Shown piece after piece: positions 33,655-45,548 of a stretch of 64,000 bases of DNA (its first letter is position 1; each line of letters begins with the position of its first letter). A program made the translations under genes and the position numbers. The notes under the pieces were generated by a model, which saw only the letters and a list, made by a program, of their open reading frames with translations, ran no database searches and was not told the DNA's origin. The DNA is taken from assembly GCA_004369045.1 (NCBI GenBank), contig ML213515.1, positions 560,401 to 624,400 of the forward strand, read 5' to 3'. The DNA comes from Heliocybe sulcata (taxonomy: Eukaryota; Basidiomycota; Agaricomycetes; Gloeophyllales; Gloeophyllaceae).

Positions 33655-35847
33655 GGTACTGGGTGGGAGGTGCTGGAGGGAGGCAGGGTAGGGGATCTAG
33701 GCATGGTAGGTGCGTCCTAGGAGCAGAGTTCCTCATTTTAGGCCCTTTCCGTGGAGACGAACAGTTCTGAGCCATATCTGACAGATGTAAAATGTCGTTC
33801 TTCCCAAGGGGAGAGGCATCTATGCATACAGGCGGTCTTAGCTTCTTATAGCTCACTGCTCCCGACTCAATCATCAGCATCATAAATACCAGATGAGACG
33901 GTCAGAAGAGAACTTTCTCTGTTACGAATGTGCCGGAGTCCGAATCACGGATACGTCTATGCGCTAGGTAGTATTCCTATGCCATTGAAGACGTCCGCAT
34001 TGCAAGTGGCAGGATCCGCCATCTCTGTCTCTTCTCACACAGATACTCTCGGATATTCAGCAATCTGGTTCCTTTCTATCGCCGAGATCGCCAAAGGTAA
34101 GATGCGTATCGATCCTAAGTATCCCAGGGGTCGGAGAACAGCAGATGTGTCCGGTGAACAGAGTAGGAGACTTCTGATAGGATGGTTGCTAGGACCTTTG
34201 GATATATCACAGCAACCAAATGTCGAAGAATCACCCGCAGAATACGAAGAACGCTCCCTTCGCCTCGCACCAGACGCCAGCCAGTCGGTGATCCCTTGTG
34301 CCTTACCGGCGGCCCACGATATCCTGTGACTGGAAGCCTCTGTCAATGTATCTGTGGAAAGGAAAAGAAGACGGAATCAGGCAAACAATGTATGTGGCAG
34401 ATGTGGTGATGCATCATAGATGGAACAATCATCTGATATAGCGCTTGACAGCTCTGGGATGACCATACTAATAGCACTATGCCACCTAGATGATAGGAAC
34501 GTCCAATAGATGAGCTCGTGGCCGGGTCGTGGCCGAACGATTCGGATGAGAAGATGCGGCTCCGAATATCTATGGCCTAACAGTCCTGAAAATCAGCTGA
34601 AGTGGAATGGAGAAATCAGCAGCAATTGAACAAGAGCTTCAGGTAAAATAACTCACAAACTGCGTGGTGCACGGGACGCACTTCGGGGCAAGTGCTGAAA
34701 CCTCACATCTCCATGACAAACTCGAAAACTAAAGAGTGAACAAGCCCGAGGACCTGATTGCGTCAGCTACGATGTAAGCATCCCTGTCTATAAGCTTAGC
34801 GGGGATGATAGAGCTCTTCTCTGACAAGCTGTCAGTTTCAGTCGATGAAACATGGACCGACAGTCAAGGGTGTCGAACGGCCGATACCCAGGGAAGCTTG
34901 CCAGCTAAGGGGCGAGCTCACTACTGGAAGCAAATAGGTGGTTACATGAAAAAATGGACCTGTCAACTGGTCTCCCACTGTTGATGCTGTCGGTCGCAAA
35001 CAATGTCAGATCGGACGAGTGTCTAAGTTTGGAGTAGAGGCATCCTACCAATCTTGTCGTCAGCTGAAGTGCGATATAGTGCTTGATTGCAACGAGGCAA
35101 CTGGAGCTTGCGTGGTACTTCAGCAGCCGTGCGCCCGGCTCCGTCCTCCTCCCATTAACCATTACAGCTACTGGAGGTAGCAGCACTGCCGCACCCTGCT
35201 TGATGGCGGACAGCTCGGGTTATGTGGCACAACTGTTTAGTCTTCAAGTTGACAGACTGACACGTACGCGGTGTCCAGCCGACTGCTTGAGCGCATTTGC
35301 TAATTCGGTCTGATCACTGAGGCAAAGAATTGGTCAAGGCTGCACGCCTTGCCACTGGGACTTTTGTGGAAGTCACTGGGCGAGCATGCCACACCGCTAT
35401 ATATTGCCGGCAAGGCCCGGCAGAGACGCGAAGCCACTTACATATGGGGATACACATGTTGGGCGCCTCCTCCATTCCTCGGTCGGCGACTGCTCTGACA
35501 AAGATGCATATTCTCGCTTACTCGTGCTATTCTTAATAGGATGCTGACCAGGTCGTCCAATCAAAGGGATTGAGCGTCGTTCACGTTGCTCTACGGAGAA
35601 TCATTCTGGTCAGTAACCGCTTGCGTGCAGCACTTGTTTTGAGCTTGCGGCTACCTTCCGTCAATGCGATATCGCCGGAGAAGATCTATGCCCATAGGCT
35701 TTGCATCTGGCGCTTCATTGGAGTCCCGAACTTTTAACCAAGCGACGACGCTTAACCTCGCGGACTTATAAGATCCAGTTCGCACTCATTAATCTTGAAG
35801 ATCCCACAGCGCTCACCCCATTTGCTCCCTCTGCGCTGCCCACCGAG
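33655..35847. other. gene-poor stretch, nothing recognised
   Basis: About 2.2 kb with only short, motif-free frames. The longest, at 33928-34329 on the plus strand, has no recognised domain or splice support. Confidence 0.4.
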
Positions 35848-37516
35848 ATGGCCACCCTCGGGCCTGCATTGATCGGGGCGACGATCTCGAGTATGTATGT
35901 AGCCAAGATCCGACTAGGGCCATGTGATAAGTCGTTGACGCGGTATGGAAGGTTGTATGGGGTGACAACAGCTCAGGTCGTCAAGTATTACACGACCTAC
36001 GATGATGGACTGGCAATGAGATGCTTCGTGAGTGACTAAAGTCGAGACTATATAGAGAATATACACTTAGTTTCCAGTAGATAGGTTGTATATGGGCGGT
36101 GCGCATTCTTCAACCCGCCCTGACCAACTGTTTAACCCGATTCCGTCCGCAGATGGACACCTTACAACAGTGCCTTGTCACCCACGTACTCTGGTGGTAC
36201 CTAGTGGCCAGATGCTACGGGAATGCGGTGGCATGCGTGGAAGTGGTCTGGTATGATTCGACGATTGAGGTCTTCGCAATGTTAATCTAATCAAACCGTG
36301 TTGACAGGAGCTTATTTGTATGCGAATCTCTCGCATTTTATTCTTCAGTTTTTTCTTGACAATTGTATCCATTTAAAGGCTACAGGTATACCAACGGTGC
36401 GTGCCTAGGCCGACTTGCAGCGGTCGAGAATTTACGTGATGACACCACTTGCAGGAAGTATCCTCATTCATAGTCGAATGGTTCGTAGCCCTCGCAATAT
36501 ATAGTTACGACTGACTGACACGTAACTTACAAGCTTCTTCATTTGGCGAATATGGAAGTGTACGGCTATCCGCCTTATGCGCTAATGACATGCTGATGAG
36601 ATTATTTCAGTTCAAGGAAGGAAATCCGTTTTCCTACTGGTGAGCATCATCAATCCCGCGATATTCTTGTGGTCCCTAAAGTCCCGCAGGTCATACCAGC
36701 AATATTGGGGCCGTGTAAGTTATGGGTAGATCTGGATCCCTTGTGCTCTGCTGACTTTACCCGTCAATATTGTCAGTACTTTCCCTGAGTAAGCGCTTTG
36801 CCCTTCTTTTCTAATCCACTTTTAACACCGGATATCGCAGTATATCTCATAGACTGGTACGCACGTGCGGCATCTGACGTGGATCACTATTGATGGAGAC
36901 GGGGCAGCATACAAGGCGGCGGATTCTTCGCCTTCCGTACGAAGTATGATGTCGCAGAGGCGAGTATCCTTGGATCGCCTACATGCTTCGTGGGCTGACA
37001 ATAGTACAGACTCTGACGTGCCTGAGCGCAAGCTTTTACATATTCACAGACGTCGCGATCACTGCGACGATGTCCTATTGCCTCTACAAATCACAGGAAG
37101 GGGGTCTAGCTGTATCGAAGTAAGCGCATTGCAAGATACGTCGGTATGAGGCTGAAGTCGCCGACCTCTGCGCAGGTGGCTGACAGGCGTTGTCCTGAAG
37201 TACACAGTAACCACAGGCTTGTTATCATGGTAATGTCATCTTCTTTCCGGAGATTACAACGATCTAAGCTTGTATTTTCCAGTATTATACAGGTTATATA
37301 TTTGATTACAGTGCGTGTCCAGGATTCCAGACGTACTTCCAGTGATTGATGGCGCAATTCTAGGTTGTAGCGAGCTGGGCAACGGGTTCTGGGAAGGATA
37401 TATATATTGGTATATACTTCGTGACAGCGAAGGGTGAGTGCCTCACTATCTCTTTAGCCTTGCGACCTCTCGCTGATGCAATGGTAGTGTATATTAATTG
37501 CATGCTGGCGTCGTGA
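35848..37516 (+). CDS. DUF6534-type membrane protein, copy 3
   Basis: Seventeen exons sum to 726 bases, 241 residues, all in phase. Landmarks are MATLGPALIGATISSMLYGV, MDTLQQCLVTHVLWWYL, CFFIWRIWKFQGRKSVFLL, FYIFTDVAITATMSYCLY, LKYTVTTGLLSW, IYIGIYFVTAK and the end VYINCMLAS. Exon 5 is ten bases (36308-36317) and exon 10 twelve (36777-36788); both have the same length and phase in the other two copies. The intron at 36960-37009 appears to use a GC donor (GCGAGT), since a GT donor one base downstream would break the frame. The family is fungal, seven-helix and of unknown function. The gene sits alone between non-coding flanks, 410 bases upstream of ORC1 on the same strand. Confidence 0.72.
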
Positions 37517-37926
37517 GTCTGCTTACCTAGCTCTGCACATGGCGTATACGTTGGAAACTAACGATCTACTCCCAACTCAGATTAAACAGTCGCCAGTCTC
37601 TGCGAGCACGTTTAGACCGGGAATTTGTGCGAGAAGTGAATACAATATGAAGGAACATAGACAGGTTGCCATTGTGCTGGTCGGTGGATGTACTCTAATC
37701 GTAATCTACGGTTTTATAGTTGGGTAAATACATGCGCAGTAATGTTGTCAACTGCAATGTGGCCACTATGTGACGTTACTACGATGTGACTTGACGCGTC
37801 CAATTCGACACGGCGCGCGTCTCGCATGCCCTGTTAAGTCACCTGGTGTCGATCCAGTCTGTGCAGCATATCCACTCGCGGAGACGATCCTTGGACTTAC
37901 TATTCGACAACGATTCTTGTTTCGCG
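37517..37926. other. spacer upstream of ORC1
   Basis: It contains the 3' flank of the DUF6534-type copy and the ORC1 promoter. No specific site is identified. The sequence is open in the ORC1 frame back to 37846 but has no better start codon. Confidence 0.4.
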
Positions 37927-40923
37927 ATGCCTCAAGCGCCGGAAGCTCACACTCCTCGCCGTTCCAGGCGGTACCAGCCGATACTGACAGCACCCCCAGT
38001 ACGAGTCGACTTGGACGAGGACTACACCTATTCCTGGTGCTCGGATCCTGTGCATATACGGACTTCCGAATACGAGGACGCTGGGGAAGAAGAGGGATTG
38101 TTCGAAGATAAAGCCCAAGCGCAGACTGTGTTCTACGATTCGTTTACGCGACGCCAAGCGCCAGAGGTAGCGAAGACTGCAGGTCGCGGAAGAGCGAGAG
38201 GTAAAGGAAAGGCGAAGGAAGTTGAAGGCCAAGCTGAGACGTTCAGCGTCGGCGACACTGTTCTCATTGCTACGAATGCGAAGAAACCAAGCGTTGGGGT
38301 CATTGTTGCGATGTGGCAAGTACAAGCTGGTGAAGAGGAGGTAGAAAGAGAGGATGATGACGAGCAAGGAGGTGAGGGGAAGATGAAGGTGAAAGTTCAC
38401 TGGTTTTTGAGACCTACGGAGCTCGCTGGAGTGCGTGCTAAGAGAGATCATCTTGAGGTGCGTGCCGTGCTACTCGTTGTGCTCCGCTTGCAATCTCACA
38501 CCAAACCTTATAGAACGAGATTTACTTCTCTCTATCGTCATGTGGAATCACCACCCCTTCCAAGGTCCTGTCCAAGTGCAATGTCACCAGTCAAGCACCA
38601 GAGGATGCCGAGTCCAAGAGTGCGCTGGCCTGGTCTGCCTCGCCTTCGAAACGCCGCAAGGTCTCTGTCAAGGCAACCTTACGTGTAAACTCTGACGATA
38701 TCTTCTACTGTGGTTCTGCGATCGACGCCCGACGTGGGCTCTACTACATCTTTGACTGGGAAAGGCACAAAGAGGCTGCACTTGCGATTGTTACTGACGA
38801 TCCTACTAACACGTCGCATTGGGACGTTGCGGTCGATGATACTGATATTCTGCATGCCAATAACACGTCCACGTCGAAGCGCAATGCTCCTACACGGAGT
38901 CGCGGCAGTCCAAAGAAATGGAACACCAGAGCGGACGTGCCTAGTAAGGCAGACGACGAAGACGTTGTCCCGGAGACTGACCAGGAGTCTGCACGGAATT
39001 CTCCCGCTCCTGCTAACCGGCGTGGTAGACCCAAGAAGCGCAAGGCTAAAACAGACGATTTCGTGGAGAGAGAGGAGTCAGAGAGCGAGGACAATTATCA
39101 AGTCGACGACGTCAAAGCCGAAAGCGCATCTGAAGAAGAGCATGAAGAGGAGGAGCCTCTGGAAGAAGATCTGCCCAAGACACCGTCCAAGAAGCGGCAA
39201 CGCACTGCCCCATCGGCACCTCGTACGCCACGGACGCCCAAAACCCCGAAGCGCAGAGCAGATGCGACCCAGAAACTAGCGGCGCCGACTCCGCACTCCA
39301 AGGCTGCCCTGCGCGCAAGGGCGCGGAGGAAGTCGGCTGTAGCTGTGCGGCCTCCGCCTCCTGAGGCGACCCAATCCCTAGCTACGGCACTGAGGAAGAT
39401 AGGCAAGGATCCCTGGCTGCGGGCTATGCACGTTCTGCATGTCGCCTCCCGTCCGGACGAACTAGTTTGCAGGGAAGACGAGTACAAGAAGGTCCTGAGA
39501 AGTGTGGAGGAGTTGGTAGAAGAAGGCAGCGGCGGATGCGTCTGTATGTGTGATTCTTTTCCGCGTGTATGTCATCTCAATATCTTTGCAGATATATCCG
39601 GAGTTCCCGGAACCGGGAAGACCGCTACTGTTCACGCCATTGTGCGGGAGCTCAAACAAATGGCGGAGAGTGGTGTAAGTTCATCGTCAATCCTTCATAG
39701 GTCCTTCTTTAACACATCGGCACAGGAAACGAACCCATTTACCTATGTCGAAATTAATGGCCTGAAAATTCCTGAACCGTCTGCGGCATACGGGCTGCTC
39801 TGGGAAGCAGTCTCTGGCCATGATGTTGCCACTGATGGGCACATGAAAATTAGTTCAAAGGAAGCGCTACGAAATCTGACGCGGTACTTCAACAGTGGCG
39901 GGAACTCTGGTCCAGGCGGACATGCATGGTAAGTTACGGCTGGTTAACTCCTTTCCATGAAACGTTGTCGACGGTATAAATGGCAGCGTGGTACTCATGG
40001 ACGAGCTGGACCAGCTGGTGACGACCAAGCAAGACGTTGTGTACAACTTTTTTAATTGGCCCACATTAGTGGGATCCAAGTTGGTCGTTATCGCGGTGGC
40101 GAATACTATGGATCTACCAGAGCGGGTCATGTCCGGAAGAGTGCGTAGTCGTCTTGGTAAGTGAACGCCATCTCCTTTCGTGCTATGCCTCTGACTTCAT
40201 AACTTCCTTTTGTTGCAGGTATGGTTCGGATCAACTTCCAACCCTACACGACCCCGCAGCTGGAGAAGATTGTTCATTCACGACTGCTGACCGCCAAGGA
40301 AGGCTTGACTGGGAAGGTCCCGGACGTGATAACGGCGGACGGTGTCAAATTCGCTGCCATGAAAGTGTCGAGTATTAGCGGGGACGCCAGACGCGTGTTA
40401 GACATCTGCCGGTGAGCATACCGGATCAAGTAGTGTTACAGAACGTTCTTGAACTCACATATCTTGCTTTAGACGCACTGTAGAGCTCGTGCATCCTCGC
40501 CAACGCAGTGCCCGGACCGACGACGTCAAGGAAGTCATCAAAGTCATGCAGAACAGCCCCACTGCCGCATACCTACGCGACTGCAGCCTGCACGAGCGTC
40601 TGCTCCTCGCCGCGCTGCTGAAATGCATGAGGAACGAGGGGTTTGAGGAGATCAAGTGGGGAGACGTGCAGTACCAGCACATAATCTTTCTCCAGGTGTT
40701 CACTTCCACCGATGACTCGTCGAGGAAACCCGGTCGGGATGAGCTGGGCCTCGTGTTGGAAAGTTTGCTGGCAACTAGGGTGTTGCTGATGGAGGACGGT
40801 GCTGGGGCTGCGAGGAAGCCGGAGGATGAGAGGAGGTTGGTGCTGAATATGGAGGTCACGGAGGTCGAAAGGGTACTAGGGGATGTCGGCGGCGACAGGT
40901 GGAAGAACGCATTGAGTGCTTAA
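37927..40923 (+). CDS. ORC1: origin recognition complex subunit 1
   Basis: Seven exons: 37927-38457, 38514-39543, 39592-39674, 39726-39928, 39987-40156, 40219-40411 and 40473-40923, for 886 residues (yeast Orc1 has 914). Order of parts: an N-terminal BAH domain around residues 90-260, then a long basic/acidic disordered linker ([23 protein letters not shown]), then an AAA+ ATPase. Walker A is GVPGTGKT at about residue 525, Walker B is [10 protein letters not shown], sensor 1 is VIAVANTMD, followed by RVRSRLG, and a winged-helix region closes the protein. ORC1 binds ATP and origin DNA in the nucleus and starts loading of the MCM helicase. The intron before the Walker A motif splits CVY|ISG. 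All junctions keep phase and the gene looks intact. It converges with the epimerase gene. Confidence 0.94.
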
Positions 40924-41065
40924 ACTCTTCGCTGATTGAGATAGCTGTCGGCCATACTTTTAAATGTAGCATAGCAAGCTTTTCATACATAAATGTTGTA
41001 CAACCTTTCCGTGGCTGCTGCTAAGTAGATTAATTGCGCATCCCACCTTCCTTTGTTTTACATCA

Positions 41066-43090
41066 TTAGGCCTGCACGTCTCCACTCGGGGTCTTATAAT
41101 AGATGTCGGCCTTCACCCAGTTATTGTACACCTCGCCGTTGCCCGCGATGAGCGTGTCGAAGCCGTCGCGCACGGTCTCGGGGTGGAGCCATGCGGCCAA
41201 GGGAGAGTGGAATTCCAGGAATGCGGCGGCTGTAGATTGGCATTAGTTAGCAGGAAGAAGGCAGTGGATCCTGGTCCCGTGGAAACGTACAGGCAGTGCC
41301 GTATCCCTCACCCTCCCCTTCAACGCCGCTGCCACCGTGGATCTTCTTGCGCGGGAAAGTTGTCGAGCCGTAGTTGTTAGTGTAAAATTGGACACCAGAT
41401 TCTGTGCGATGAGTTAGCTTTCTACTAAGTTCGCGTATGACTGATGCCGGTGGAACAATGAGTGCAGGGACCTTAACCCAAGCGTCAAGATCTGCCCTGC
41501 TTCGTGACGGGATCTGCCTGATCCTTCATTCAGACGGAAGCAGAGCGTAGCAGTAGGGCTAGGCCGCACCCACTCGCAACTGAGTATCATGTAAACTTTG
41601 ACCCCCGTGCCGCATCGAGATAAAGTAGCATCGCATCTCGAGAGATACTCGACACTCACGATTGCTCCCAAACACGATTTTCACGCCGCTCGCCTCACTG
41701 CCCAGCTCTACTTTCGCCTCATCGCCCTCCAGCTTCTTCTCCACAACCTCCTTGACAACGTTCTTCTTCGTTCCAGCTGGGAGGCGGTGGTCGATAGTCG
41801 ACGCGACAGGAGGGAAAGAGTAGTACCAGTCTAGTTATGTGAAAGTTACAGTCAGCAAGTGGCTGACAGCCTGGTCGAGTACAAACTGAAGCCCGCACCG
41901 TATCCGCCAGGTCCGTTCTCCTGGGTAGGCCACTGACTTCCGATGGTCCGAGTCGTGCGGAAGTCGTGGTATGTCCCTGCGACGTCGAGAAGTTTGCCGG
42001 TGGACAGGCCGACTGTGTCAAGCTCAAGTGTCTTGTCTGCCTACAAGATTTTTGGAGTCAGCAGTGGGATGTGTAGGAACGGAAGACGAGCCTTACTTTC
42101 ATTGTGAGCTGGTGTGATTTTACTGAGACAGAGTTGGCGGCATCTTTTAGCGAAGCAGTGAGGTTGAATCCCCAGTGCTACAGATATCCTGACTAAGATA
42201 TCATGGAAGTACCCGGATCGACAAAACCCACCTGCGTCAAGTTCAGCGGTGTGACCTTGCCCTCGTCCAACATTTTCGCGCGGTAGACAATGACGACACT
42301 GCCCATCAGGTACTCCGGGTCCTTTGCTATGGAGGACGGTTTCGAGGGCGACAACAACCCGACTAGAACCTTAAGAATATAATGAGATGCATCTATGACG
42401 CGAGCTACAACATACGTACTTCGGTATGCAGCGTCCCGTCGAACCCATTCTCTCCATCCTTACTCGTGTAGGTCCACAGCGTGCTCGCACCGAGGTCAGA
42501 GCTGATGGTTGCGATTTCTTCAGACGAGAATAGCTTGCTCTCCGACGACTTGAGCGGCGTCCAGGGCACGTAGTCGAAGCCGTTTGTCCCGCCATGCAAT
42601 GACACCGTCGGAGATTCTTCGGGTATGTGATTAATCTCGCCGTCTGAGCCTGGGTAAGTACACGAACCATTGGATATCGGCTTGACTGTTCCCTTTGCTC
42701 CGTCCCTTTCAAGGCTGAACTCGCCGACGGGCAAGCGGTTTGCGTACCGACCGATAATGGTGTTGACATATTTCTTCTTGAGATGGTCACGGTGATCTTC
42801 GGGACCAATCAGGAGATCATGCGTCTAGGAGATACAGGTATTAATGACGGGACTTCTTGATCGCAGTGACGATGCCCGTGAAGATTGCGAGTATTTGGCA
42901 TGGACGTGGCCGAGTGGCTCTCCATCCCGCATACACATGCAAAACTCAAATCTGAATGACGGCTCACCTTTCCATCCGCCTGAACGAACAGTCTGTGCAT
43001 TAGCAACCCATTGGGTATCAACTCCAGCGCGAGGCTTGGAGTCAGACTCGGAAGGGTGAGCAGAACAGGTTGGAAAGGGTCTGTCGACAT
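41066..43090 (-). CDS. aldose 1-epimerase (galactose mutarotase-like)
   Basis: Eight exons: 43090-42968, 42824-42420, 42369-42232, 42177-42097, 42040-41899, 41830-41660, 41401-41291 and 41229-41066, giving 444 residues in phase. Landmarks of the mutarotase family are GRYANRLPVGEF near residue 60, the substrate-site segment SLHGGTNGFDY, NLTQHWGFNL, GGYDWYYSF and the C-terminal EFHSPLAAWLHP. These enzymes interconvert the alpha and beta anomers of aldoses such as glucose and galactose, and act in sugar uptake and degradation. No signal peptide is seen, so a cytosolic protein is likely. Introns 1 (143 bp) and 6 (258 bp) are much longer than the 50-68 bp norm of this region. No truncation is visible. 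Confidence 0.85.
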
Positions 43091-43639
43091 GGCTGCGGTT
43101 GTATGGGGAGAGATGCGGGATGTCAAATGCCCGAGCGGCCTAGCTGATATAGGTCGAGAGGAGGGAAGACGATGGAGGTGCGAGACAGAGCGACGAACAA
43201 AGCTACTGCCCATCGATCGATGACGAGGGGTCGGGCCGGGTCTGGGGATTTTATCTATGCGGGGGATCTTATCACCCCGCCTCCGTCTCCGGGGTTTGTC
43301 CGATATTGGGAGGTCTCGCCGTCGTCGCGACCATCCGGACACAGGCGAGTACGAGTCCAGCTATAAAATGAAGTACTCCCTTAGGCCAGTTCGAGCCTAA
43401 TACTGACCGTCACAATGACCGTGGACATCCTTTGCCCTAGTGGATTGGATCCAAAGGAGAAGGACAATCTGCTGACAATGATCGGCGTGGCCTCCGCGGC
43501 GACCCACACATTCTTGAGCGACTGCAAGCAGACTATCCTTTGAAGAACAGATATCAGAACCATCACGGATGCGGAATTTCAGAGTCGAGATCAGACTACT
43601 CAATAACATACAAGAAAATCACCAAAACCAATCCCATCA
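43091..43639. other. promoter side of the epimerase gene
   Basis: 549 bases between the epimerase start and the stop of the beta-trefoil-like gene, both on the minus strand. A GTGATAAG motif (GATA-type) occurs on the minus strand near 43270. No other element was recognised. Confidence 0.4.
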
Positions 43640-44966
43640 CTAACTCGTCAAGTTCGTTCTCTTCCCCGCCTTCTTCTTGCCCTTCCCTCCAGCCTTTTTC
43701 TTCCCACCTGCAGGCTTCTTCCCCCCCGTCCCGGTCTTCTTCTTGGGCTTGGGCTTTGGTGGAACGCCGCCGCCGCCGCCGCCAAGAGCGCCGTCATCTC
43801 CAGAGTCGTCACCGGGGTCCGGGCTGGCTGGGCGGGAGTTGTCTGGACTAGGGGATGCAGGAGGTGAACCTCCAGGAGAGTAACCCCCTCCACCACCGAT
43901 GTAACCGCCTCCCGGTGGACCATAGCCACCGCCTCCTCCACCATATCCGGGCCCAAAGCCGCCGATCAGCTAGGATGATCGAATAAGTGTTTTTGTGAGC
44001 GCCACAGTAATTGCTGTACTAAGCAGCAAATTCCTTACCCTGCCTACCAGAGCTGATATCCTGGGTTCAGATAATATCTAAGTGAGACTAAAAATCATCA
44101 CTGAGCGCGCAGTACTCACATTTGCTGCTGCCATGCATTGTTCGCAGCTACCTGCTGCAGGAGCTGGTTGTTCGCATCTATTAACTGCTGGGTAGCAGGA
44201 TCCACCTGCGGCTTGGGTGTAGGGGTCGGCTTCGGCTTGATAACAGCGCCACCTTTGCCCTTCCCTCCGTCTTTAATTCCACCACCTCCTTTGTTCTTTC
44301 CCCCACCGCCCTTCCCCTTCCCTCCACCCTTGTTGGGAAGAGATCGCTGGTACGAGAACTTCCAGTACTGCCTGTCATCACTCTTGCGCTGAGACGTCAG
44401 TGCTGCCTGCGTCATCTACCATCAGCGACAATCGGACGCTGGAACAAAACAGGTCGCGCAGACCTTGTATCTGCCGTTGCTCCGCTTCTTAGCGACGACG
44501 TACGTCCTTTCAGGACGGTCTGAGATGCTATAGGATACACGTTACTAACGACAGTCTTCCAGTAAGCAACGATTCTCTTACCGATACTGCTTCAGTGGGC
44601 TCGAGACTGGGATCAGATGAAGCGTAAACGGAGACTTGGATACCACCGGGACGTCTTTTTTCTGCTATTCGTGTCTGCATCAAAGTGATACGAGTCGGGT
44701 GACAATGACGCACGTCCGAGATGCGAGCGCTCATGCCGTTATGAACGGCAACGAGAGTATACTTGCGACCGCCCTGACCTTCGACACGAAATTCCTGTAA
44801 GTGTTTCTAAGCCTCCTAGCGTTTCTGGGACTCGCGAAAGACTTACACTCCATGTAGTAATTCGGTCCCTGAGCTTGAGCTCCGACCCACTATCAGCATC
44901 AGCCCCAATGCCCAACGCCTGTTTGGTGTGCACATTGGTGATCTGGTAGATCCCGTCCTTGGGCAT
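43640..44966 (-). CDS. beta-trefoil-like protein with Gly/Lys-rich tail
   Basis: Seven exons: 44966-44847, 44794-44714, 44661-44582, 44527-44464, 44415-44120, a 22-base microexon 44060-44039, and 43969-43640. They make 330 residues with every junction in phase. Residues 1-140 resemble fungal beta-trefoil proteins (ricin-B-like lectins or protease inhibitors): MPKDGIYQITNVHTKQALGI, YTLVAVHNGMSARISD and DDRQYWKF. The rest is low complexity: a block of GGGKGKGG-type repeats, a Gln/Asn-rich helix (LIDANNQLLQQVAANNAW), a Gly/Tyr-rich block and a final Lys/Gly block (KPKPKKKTGTGGKKPAGGKK). No signal peptide is present. The domain could bind sugars or a protease; the basic tail could bind nucleic acid or wall polymers. 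Both are guesses. Confidence 0.72.
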
Positions 44967-45548
44967 GGTCGAAGGTCGTTCTAGGACGCAGGGATGGAAA
45001 GAGAGGATATTTATCAGTCCCCCCTCTAAGCAGTCGAGGCGATGCTTACCTGATACTTTCAGCGCCGGATACTCGCAGTGTGGAATTATGTTCCATTCAA
45101 TGAATTGAACCTTGTCTTATCTTGACATGACCGTGGACACTGCGGAACGTAGGCGCCCTCGGAAGACATCGGCGGAATGAGATGTCCGATGATTCATTGA
45201 ATAGAAGGAGGTGCTTAGGCTTAAAGGATTGATAATACCCAGGAGTGGGCGCCCGTCAAGCGCAGCACCTTCGCAGGGTGAACATATGACAAGGCTGCAG
45301 TTGCAGAGAAATGGCATAAATCGTCCAAAAGAGCGATATGCGGCTGTCACGACATAGAATGGAAGCGAATCTAAGCGCTGCATTTATGATCATGGGGATG
45401 GCCTAAGGGCAATGCTTGATAGAGAACACTGACAACTGAGAAATATCATCGTAAGCAAGTGTCAACCAGAGATAAGGACTCTTTATCACCGCTCATATTT
45501 ACTGTATCCCTAGTTTTCCTGAATCTCCCTCCATCGAGTGTCTATCCG
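44967..45548. other. divergent promoter region, beta-trefoil and NAP1 genes
   Basis: 582 bases between two start codons pointing away from each other, so both promoters should lie here. No specific element is identified. Confidence 0.45.

Noticed and set aside
33928-34329. 133-codon plus-strand frame
   Set aside because: No recognisable motif and an overlapping antisense frame of similar length; likely chance.
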